This document shows, piece by piece, positions 58,672 through 64,000 of a DNA stretch of 64,000 bases (within the stretch, counting starts at the first letter, position 1; each line of letters starts with the position of its first letter). Under the pieces are notes generated by a model, which was not told where the DNA came from, ran no database searches, and was given only the letters and a program-made list of their open reading frames with translations. The position numbers were made by a program, and so were the translations under genes. The stretch is from Mucilaginibacter gossypiicola. GTDB lineage: Bacteria; Bacteroidota; Bacteroidia; Sphingobacteriales; Sphingobacteriaceae. The stretch is taken from NCBI RefSeq assembly GCF_900110105.1, contig NZ_FOCL01000021.1:1-64000 (forward strand), given 5' to 3'.

Positions 58672-59811
58672 ATGAAATTCGCAACTAAAGCAATACACGC
58701 AGGGCAGGAGCCCGATCCAACAACCGGCGCTATCATGACGCCGATATACCAGACTTCAACCTACTGGCAAAAATCGCCGGGGGATAATAAAGGTTATGAG
58801 TACTCGCGTGGCACTAACCCAACCCGTAAGGCTTTGGAAGACTGTTTGGCAGCCTTGGAAAATGCTAAGTTCGGTTTGGCTTTTTCAAGCGGAATGGGCG
58901 CTACCGACGCGGTGATGAAACTACTTGCTCCGGGCGATGAAGTGATTACCGGGAATGACCTGTATGGTGGTTCGTACCGGATTTTTACCAAGATCTTTGC
59001 CAACTATGGGGTTAAATTCCATTTTCTGGATCTGTCTGATCCGGAACTTGTACGTGCCCATGTGAATGACAAAACCAAACTGGTTTGGATAGAAACACCT
59101 ACCAACCCTACCATGCGCATTGTTGATGTGGAAGCCATAGGTAAGATCACCAAAGAAAAGAATTTACTTTTTGTGGTGGATAACACTTTTGCATCGCCTT
59201 ACCTGCAAAACCCGATTGACCTGGGAGCAGACATCGTGATGCACTCCGTAACCAAATACATCGGTGGCCACAGCGATGTGGTAATGGGAGCCTTAATGCT
59301 GAACGATGAGGAGCTTTACAAAAAGCTCTGGTTCATTTACAATGCCTGCGGTGCTACACCGGGGCCAATGGATAGCTTCCTGGTGCTGCGTGGTATCAAA
59401 ACCCTGCACCTGCGTATGAAAGCGCATTGCGGGAACGGCCGCCATATAGCTGAGTTTTTGAAAGACCATCCTAAGGTTGAAAAGATCTACTGGCCTGGTT
59501 TTACCGACCATCCTAACCATGATATAGCCAAAAAGCAAATGCGCGATTTTGGGGGCATGATTTCCATCGTATTAAAAGGTGCCGATCTGCAGGAAACATT
59601 CCGCATTGCATCGTCATTCAAAGTATTTTCACTGGCCGAATCATTAGGCGGTGTTGAATCACTGATCAATCACCCGGTAAGCATGACCCACGGTTCAATC
59701 CCTAAAGCTGAGCGTGAAAAAGCCGGGGTAGTTGATAACCTGTTGCGTTTGAGTGTAGGTGTCGAGGATATTGAGGATTTACTGGAGGATATTAAACAAG
59801 CGCTGAGCTAA
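58672..59811 (+). CDS. Cystathionine gamma-synthase/lyase family PLP enzyme
   Basis: 379 residues, the normal length. The PLP-binding Lys is in H-S-V-T-K-Y-I-G-G-H-S-D-V-V-M-G near 205, with Y-E-Y-S-R-G-T-N-P-T-R at about 42-52 and S-L-G-G-V-E-S-L-I-N-H-P near 325. The family covers cystathionine gamma-synthase, gamma-lyase and O-succinylhomoserine sulfhydrylase, and motif reading does not separate them. The start is ATG 58672, whose leader is the right arm of the inverted repeat. Methionine or cysteine metabolism is certain; the direction is not. Confidence 0.88.
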   Translation: MKFATKAIHAGQEPDPTTGAIMTPIYQTSTYWQKSPGDNKGYEYSRGTNPTRKALEDCLAALENAKFGLAFSSGMGATDAVMKLLAPGDEVITGNDLYGGSYRIFTKIFANYGVKFHFLDLSDPELVRAHVNDKTKLVWIETPTNPTMRIVDVEAIGKITKEKNLLFVVDNTFASPYLQNPIDLGADIVMHSVTKYIGGHSDVVMGALMLNDEELYKKLWFIYNACGATPGPMDSFLVLRGIKTLHLRMKAHCGNGRHIAEFLKDHPKVEKIYWPGFTDHPNHDIAKKQMRDFGGMISIVLKGADLQETFRIASSFKVFSLAESLGGVESLINHPVSMTHGSIPKAEREKAGVVDNLLRLSVGVEDIEDLLEDIKQALS

Positions 59812-59833
59812 AGCCTTTAATCAAAACTTTCTT

Positions 59834-60241
59834 ATGGAGGATTGGATAAAGGAAGCTATTGCGTTTTGGGATGAATGTGAGGTGAAAATGAACCCACCAG
59901 CAACTGCCGCTGATTTCGAGAAAGCTGAAACTATTCTAAGTTTTAGCTTTCCTGATGATTTTAAAGCGCTTTATGCTGTTGTAAACGGATTTTACGGGTA
60001 TGAATGGCAGGAGTATATGTTTTCTTTTTGGTCACTCGATAGGATTATAGAAGAATTTGTCGAAAGCAAGAACAAGAATATTATAGGCTTTTGTGATTTT
60101 TTAATAATGAGCCACGTTATCGGCTTTAAGAGAAATACGGTGGGAATTTTTAATGATTATTCAATCGACTGCGAACCTATTGCCCTTACTTTTATGGAAG
60201 CAATAGGTATGATAAACAGCGGTTCACGTGAAATATATTAA
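59834..60241 (+). CDS. SMI1/KNR4 (SUKH) family protein
   Basis: 135 residues. The pattern P-A-T-A-A-D-F-E-K-A-E-T-I-L-S-F-S-F-P-D-D-F-K-A-L-Y, then N-G-F-Y-G-Y-E-W and F-W-S-L-D-R-I-I-E-E is the SUKH fold. Many members are immunity proteins against polymorphic toxins, but no toxin gene is next to it, so it may be an orphan immunity or an unrelated regulator. It follows the trans-sulfuration gene by 22 bases and precedes the TIGR02757 gene by 18. Confidence 0.82.
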   Translation: MEDWIKEAIAFWDECEVKMNPPATAADFEKAETILSFSFPDDFKALYAVVNGFYGYEWQEYMFSFWSLDRIIEEFVESKNKNIIGFCDFLIMSHVIGFKRNTVGIFNDYSIDCEPIALTFMEAIGMINSGSREIY

Positions 60242-60259
60242 ATGTGAACTTTTCGGCAC

Positions 60260-61099
60260 ATGGATATAGAATCTGATAAGAACAATTCCCCCTTTAGGGG
60301 GATAGGGAGCGAAGCTCTCAAAGCCTTCCTCGACGCTAAAGTTGCCCAATATAATCGCTCTGAATTTATTGAGAACGACCCGATTATCATCCCGCACATG
60401 TTCAGCCAGAAGCAGGATATTGAGATCATGGGCTTCTGGGCGGCCACATTAGCCTGGGGACAACGGGTTACCATCATCAGGAAATGTAAGGAACTCATCA
60501 CCTTAATGGATGGCGCTCCTTATGATTTCATCATTAACCATGAAGAACCCGATCTTAAAAAGCTGCTGAAGTTTAAACACCGCACCTTTAATGATGTGGA
60601 TACTTTATATTTCATTGCTTTCTTCAGACAGCATTATGAAAAGTTCGAATCGTTGGAGGATGCTTTTGTACCCCCCAGCCCCCTAAAGGGGGAGCAAAAG
60701 ATGCAGGCAGTTGAAATTGCTTTAAACTATTTTCGGGCTTATTTTTTTTCTTTACCTGATTTTCCTCATCGAACTAAAAAGCATGTTTCGTCGCCTTCGC
60801 AAAAATCAACTTGTAAGCGCTTGAATATGTTTTTACGCTGGATGGTACGTAAAGACGATAATGGTGTTGACTTCGGCATCTGGAACCGTATTAAACCAGC
60901 CGACCTGATCTGTCCGCTTGATTTGCATGTGGACAGGGTATCGCGCAAGCTTAACCTTATCAACCGCAAACAAACCGACTGGCAAACTGCCGTTGAATTA
61001 ACCGAAAGACTCCGCGAGTTTGACCCGAACGATCCTGTTAAATATGATTTTGCCTTGTTTGGATTGGGGATTGAAGAACGTTGGGGAGTGCAGTTTTAA
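60260..61099 (+). CDS. TIGR02757 family protein carrying two in-frame repeat insertions
   Basis: 279 residues. The conserved core (V-A-Q-Y-N-R-S-E-F-I-E-N-D-P-I, G-F-W-A-A-T-L-A-W-G-Q-R, F-L-R-W-M-V-R-K-D-D, P-L-D-L-H-V-D-R-V-S-R) identifies this family, which has a helix-hairpin-helix DNA-glycosylase-like look and no known function. Two stretches do not fit: N-S-P-F-R-G-I-G-S near residue 9 and P-P-S-P-L-K-G-E-Q-K near 137. They are encoded by CCCCCTTTAGGGGG-type palindromes (60289 and 60679), which are normally intergenic elements. Both keep the frame. The 780-860 part also has a loose K-K-H-V-S-S-P-S-Q-K linker. Confidence 0.85.
   Translation: MDIESDKNNSPFRGIGSEALKAFLDAKVAQYNRSEFIENDPIIIPHMFSQKQDIEIMGFWAATLAWGQRVTIIRKCKELITLMDGAPYDFIINHEEPDLKKLLKFKHRTFNDVDTLYFIAFFRQHYEKFESLEDAFVPPSPLKGEQKMQAVEIALNYFRAYFFSLPDFPHRTKKHVSSPSQKSTCKRLNMFLRWMVRKDDNGVDFGIWNRIKPADLICPLDLHVDRVSRKLNLINRKQTDWQTAVELTERLREFDPNDPVKYDFALFGLGIEERWGVQF
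60289..60309. repeat. CCCCCTTTAGGGGG repeat inside a coding sequence, copy 1
   Basis: CCCCCTTTAGGGGGATAGGG is read in frame as S-P-F-R-G-I-G near the N-terminus of the TIGR02757 protein. Confidence 0.75.
60673..60695. repeat. CCCCCTTTAGGGGG repeat inside a coding sequence, copy 2 (inverted)
   Basis: CCCCAGCCCCCTAAAGGGGG is the reverse orientation of copy 1 (CCCCCTTTAGGGGGCTGGGG). It is read as P-S-P-L-K-G-E in the middle of the protein. Confidence 0.75.
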
Positions 61100-61109
61100 G
61101 TTTAAGAGT

Positions 61110-61403
61110 CTATTTACTCAGCACTACCACATCCGGTTTAGGCGTTTCAACAAGTTCTGTGCGTACTAATGTTCCGTTATTAAAATAATAGTAATGGTAT
61201 GATAGTGGTTTCATTTGTGGATCTGCCGCAGCTACTCGTCTGTATACGGCATGTTGCGATGTTTCTTCAACTAATTCCAGGTTGTACTTTTCTGAATTTT
61301 TAAACTCACTTTCACTCATCCCGATGGTGTAGTGTTTTACACTGCATCCAGAGAGGAGCAGTAGAATTGACAAGCATATAATTGAGTTTTTTAAGGCAGA
61401 CAT
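61110..61403 (-). CDS. Small lipoprotein
   Basis: 97 residues with a signal and lipobox L-L-S-G-C (Cys20), so it is membrane-anchored by lipid. The mature part starts S-V-K-H-Y-T-I-G-M-S-E-S-E-F, a pattern seen in SmpA/OmlA (BamE-like) domains (xxGMSxxEV), then a beta-rich end. I cannot name it further. It is convergent with the TIGR02757 gene, with only about 10 bases between the two stops. Confidence 0.75.
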   Translation of the reverse strand: MSALKNSIICLSILLLLSGCSVKHYTIGMSESEFKNSEKYNLELVEETSQHAVYRRVAAADPQMKPLSYHYYYFNNGTLVRTELVETPKPDVVVLSK

Positions 61404-61484
61404 GTGATCAAGTTTATTTTTCGTTATGCAGGTATGACTGTCACGAAAAACAAAGGTTTATCCACTATCTGTTATTTTTTGCGA

Positions 61485-62543
61485 TTATGCTTCCTCCTTA
61501 AAATAAACCTTATAGTAATTCATTGCCCGGCCATCATCAAAGCCTTTCTCAATCAGCTCCTTATCGCCGTGGATATAGATGTGGAAGTTTTTATCGAGCT
61601 TTAACACGCTTTTATAAACACGGGCCTGTTTTTTTACCGCGTTTTCTGAAATGATGAAATTATCGGCAATAGGACTGTCAAACTCTTCCTCATATTGGTT
61701 CTTGAAGTTTTTGAACGACTCAATGGCCTGCTCATTGCCAATTACCTCGTTCGAGAACTCTTCCATATCAAAAGTTTCTTTCTCCTTAAAATATTTCATG
61801 GAGCGGTTGAGCAGGTCGATTTTATCGGCCTTGCTCATTTCAAATTCTTCGTCGATTTTTTCGGTGATAAAGTTTTTGTAAATGCCGAGCGTATTATTGG
61901 TTTGGTTAAAACTATCGTTACGGATCTTTAGCTGCAGAAAGTCATCTTTCCAGAATCGGGCAGCTTCCTGTCCGTTGTTTGTTTTATCAACCACAACTAC
62001 TTTATAACCGTTCTCTTTCTCAATGTTGAAGATCAGTACTCCTTTATCCAGTTTGTTGATGTTGATGGCGTCCTGCTCATAGTCAACCTGGAAACCACCT
62101 TTATCCGGGTAAACTTTTAAATAAGTTTCCTTATTTTCTGATTTGAATATACCGATTGCATCCAGCGGGTTGCCTTCAATTTGTACTTTATTGAAGTAAA
62201 CCACGTAAAGCTCGCCGCCTTTGATGTTAGGGTGGTTGGTCACCTTATACAAATGCTTCGCTATTTTCTCAGATGCCTCATGAAATTTAGTGTTGTCATC
62301 AAATACCTGCGTAGCAAAGTGATGCAGCTCGTTCAATTCCAGATCGCCGCTACTGTGCATCAGGTGGTAAACCTCATTCGCCTTTTCAAAAGGTTTCAGA
62401 AAATACTGCATAAGCAGGTTAGGGATGATCTCATCTTTCAATTCAAGCGGTTGATCAGATAGCGCATACATCTCTTCCTGCGACTGATTACCAACATGAT
62501 GTACCGAAATAGTTTCGAGCGAAGCTTCAAAAAAAGTTACCAT
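61485..62543 (-). CDS. Nucleoid-associated protein (37-kDa NdpA/YejK-like family)
   Basis: 352 residues, no signal or membrane part. The N-terminal I-S-V-H-H-V-G-N-Q and the core with G-G-E-L-Y-V-V-Y-F-N-K-V-Q-I-E-G, A-I-G-I-F-K-S-E-N and F-N-I-E-K-E-N-G-Y-K-V-V-V-V-D match the conserved family related to E. coli NdpA, which binds DNA non-specifically. It probably contributes to nucleoid structure. It diverges from mnmE across a spacer with inverted TCATTAGGTCATT-type repeats. Confidence 0.85.
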   Translation of the reverse strand: MVTFFEASLETISVHHVGNQSQEEMYALSDQPLELKDEIIPNLLMQYFLKPFEKANEVYHLMHSSGDLELNELHHFATQVFDDNTKFHEASEKIAKHLYKVTNHPNIKGGELYVVYFNKVQIEGNPLDAIGIFKSENKETYLKVYPDKGGFQVDYEQDAININKLDKGVLIFNIEKENGYKVVVVDKTNNGQEAARFWKDDFLQLKIRNDSFNQTNNTLGIYKNFITEKIDEEFEMSKADKIDLLNRSMKYFKEKETFDMEEFSNEVIGNEQAIESFKNFKNQYEEEFDSPIADNFIISENAVKKQARVYKSVLKLDKNFHIYIHGDKELIEKGFDDGRAMNYYKVYFKEEA

Positions 62544-62568
62544 AATTGGTTGCGAAGGTACGTTTTTT

Positions 62569-62728
62569 AGTCATTAGGTCATTTGCCTGCGCGTCATTAA
62601 GTCATTGAAAAGTAGTTCATGGTCGAGCCGCTCATTGTTCCTGTTATTTTATTTTACTTTTGCCCTGAGATCATTTTGCGAACAGTTGGCTATACCAATG
62701 ACCTAATGACTCAATGACCCAATGAATG
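62569..62728. repeat. TCATTAGGTCATT-type inverted repeats in the mnmE promoter region
   Basis: GTCATTAGGTCATTTG and GTCATTAAGTCATTG (62570-62606) are mirrored by CAATGACCTAATGACTCAAT and GACCCAATGA (62696-62725). The block lies between divergent genes, and its right arm abuts the mnmE start. Confidence 0.65.
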
Positions 62729-62734
62729 ATTCAA

Positions 62735-64000
62735 ATGACAGATAATACCGATACCATAGTGGCCCTTGCCACACCAAACGGGGTGGGCGCCATAGCTGTG
62801 ATCCGCCTTTCGGGCCCGGATGCCATAACCATTGCCAATAGCGTTTTTAAAGGGAAAGACCTGAGCAAACAAGCATCACATACTATCCACTTTGGAAGCA
62901 TTGCCGATGGCGAATTGATTTTGGACGAGGTGCTGGTATCGCTGTTTGTTGGTCCGCGGTCATACACCCGCGAAAACGTGGTGGAAATCTCTTGTCATGC
63001 TTCGGGTTATATTATTGAAAGTATCATCAAACTGTTCATCAAAAAAGGTGCTCGTTCAGCCAAACCCGGGGAATTTACGCTAAGGGCATTCCTGAACGGT
63101 CAGCTCGATCTAAGCCAGGCCGAAGCCGTAGCCGATCTAATAGCATCCAACTCCAAAGCATCACAACAAGTGGCATTGCAGCAGCTCCGTGGAGGTTTTA
63201 GCACACAGTTACAAGCCTTGCGCGAGCAATTGGTAAATTTTGCATCACTCATTGAGCTTGAGCTTGATTTTGCTGAAGAAGATGTTGAGTTTGCCAATCG
63301 TGACCAGCTGAAAAAACTCATTCTCGAAATTACGAAGATCGTAGGTCGGTTAATCCAATCTTTCGAGTTAGGGAATGCAATTAAAAATGGTGTAAACACC
63401 GTAATAGCCGGTCGGCCAAATGCTGGTAAATCTACCTTGCTAAACGCGTTGCTTAATGAAGAACGTGCCATAGTGAGCCATATTCCCGGTACTACAAGGG
63501 ATACCATTGAGGAAGTGCTAAATATTCAGGGTATTAATTTCAGGCTGATAGATACCGCCGGGATCCGTGAAGCTACCGATGCCATTGAACAGATAGGCGT
63601 ACAACGCACCATGGAGAAAATCAGCCAGTCGGCCCTGTTGGTTTATGTTTTTGATGCGACAGAAATTACCATTGAAGAGCTGAATAAAGACATAGAAAGC
63701 CTGCAGAAACCTGGAGTTACTATGCTTGTGGTAGCGAATAAAGCGGACCTTCTTAATCCAGAACAATTGTCGGCTCTGCCGCATACCGATAGGGCAATCA
63801 TTATCTCGGCCAAAGAAAAACGCCATATTGATGAGCTTAAGCATAAAATTTACTCATCGGCAGTAAAAGACCAGCTCAGCGGTGATGAAACGCTGGTAAC
63901 CAATATACGTCACCTCGAAGCCCTGCAAAAAACCGAAGAAGCACTTGTAAGAGTGTTGGGTGGTATAGATGGCAATATCACATCTGATTTTTTGTCGATG
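62735..64000 (+). CDS. mnmE: tRNA modification GTPase MnmE, 5' part (runs off the window)
   Basis: The start is ATG 62735 (an in-frame ATG at 62726 is an alternative), and the frame stays open to the last base, giving about 422 residues of roughly 455-460. The N-terminal folate-binding domain begins T-I-V-A-L-A-T-P-N-G-V-G-A-I-A-V-I-R-L-S-G. The helical part includes A-F-L-N-G-Q-L-D-L-S-Q-A-E-A-V-A-D-L-I. The G domain has P-loop G-R-P-N-A-G-K-S-T, G3 D-T-A-G-I-R and G4 N-K-A-D. With MnmG it makes the cmnm5 modification at the wobble uridine. The C-terminal C-x-G-K motif lies beyond the edge. Confidence 0.96.
   Translation, partial: MTDNTDTIVALATPNGVGAIAVIRLSGPDAITIANSVFKGKDLSKQASHTIHFGSIADGELILDEVLVSLFVGPRSYTRENVVEISCHASGYIIESIIKLFIKKGARSAKPGEFTLRAFLNGQLDLSQAEAVADLIASNSKASQQVALQQLRGGFSTQLQALREQLVNFASLIELELDFAEEDVEFANRDQLKKLILEITKIVGRLIQSFELGNAIKNGVNTVIAGRPNAGKSTLLNALLNEERAIVSHIPGTTRDTIEEVLNIQGINFRLIDTAGIREATDAIEQIGVQRTMEKISQSALLVYVFDATEITIEELNKDIESLQKPGVTMLVVANKADLLNPEQLSALPHTDRAIIISAKEKRHIDELKHKIYSSAVKDQLSGDETLVTNIRHLEALQKTEEALVRVLGGIDGNITSDFLSM

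Noticed and set aside
58672..59811. Naming the PLP enzyme metB or a gamma-lyase gene
   Set aside because: The family motifs are shared by synthases and lyases, and neighbours do not decide.

Overview
The window reads as chromosomal DNA of a Bacteroidota bacterium, most likely a soil or plant-associated member of the Sphingobacteriaceae (Mucilaginibacter/Pedobacter type). The signs are a SusC/SusD polysaccharide utilisation locus (PUL) with an ECF sigma/FecR switch, SPII lipoproteins, an archaeal-type prolyl-tRNA synthetase, RhaI-type rhamnose catabolism, and many short palindromic intergenic repeats. The genus is inferred from gene style; I ran no database search.

Layout. 1-1279: tail of an IS110-family transposase abutting a glycosyltransferase that has lost its N-terminus. 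1794-3428: an alpha/beta hydrolase convergent with a polysaccharide deacetylase. 3677-9780 (minus): L-rhamnose operon rhaT-rhaEW-rhaI-rhaB. 9999-11492: FGGY gluconokinase-like kinase. 11695-14362: PAP2-like membrane protein, then a metal-homeostasis group (MerC, a 49-codon His-rich lipoprotein, a Fur/Zur-type regulator) running into a cell-wall amidase. 14611-23434 (minus): a tight six-gene signalling and cell-wall operon. 23681-27739: a GH20 hexosaminidase, then a VOC dioxygenase/esterase pair. 28011-46181 (plus): sigma factor, FecR anti-sigma, SusC, SusD, GH78, an HGSNAT-like acyltransferase, GH20, GH3 and GH92. 46314-51660: housekeeping genes and a small uronate/pectin group (YhcH family, KduI, SDR, DUF4350-like). 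51986-64000: DUF885 peptidase, FadL-like porin, Gly/Tyr-rich lipoprotein, ProS, a four-helix-bundle gene between inverted repeats, a trans-sulfuration enzyme, SMI1/KNR4, a TIGR02757 protein, a small lipoprotein, a nucleoid-associated protein and the 5' part of mnmE.

The most interesting system is the operon at 14611-23434. In transcription order it encodes a membrane-anchored Ser/Thr kinase, a protein with a degenerate FHA-like domain, a hidden 28-residue transmembrane microprotein, a PP2C phosphatase with a membrane anchor and an extracytoplasmic domain, a single 1358-residue chain joining a RodA/FtsW (SEDS) polymerase to a penicillin-binding transpeptidase, and an FHA protein. This is close to the gene content of the actinobacterial pknAB-pstP-rodA-pbpA-fhaAB locus, here in Bacteroidota with polymerase and transpeptidase fused. 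It suggests phosphorylation control of a dedicated wall-synthesis machine.

The second theme is glycan use. The PUL would release rhamnose, HexNAc, hexose/xylose and mannose; the rhamnose operon would take up and degrade rhamnose; the kduI group would handle unsaturated uronates. The third theme is repeats: at least eight families of palindromic elements sit between genes, and one family has entered a coding sequence twice in frame.
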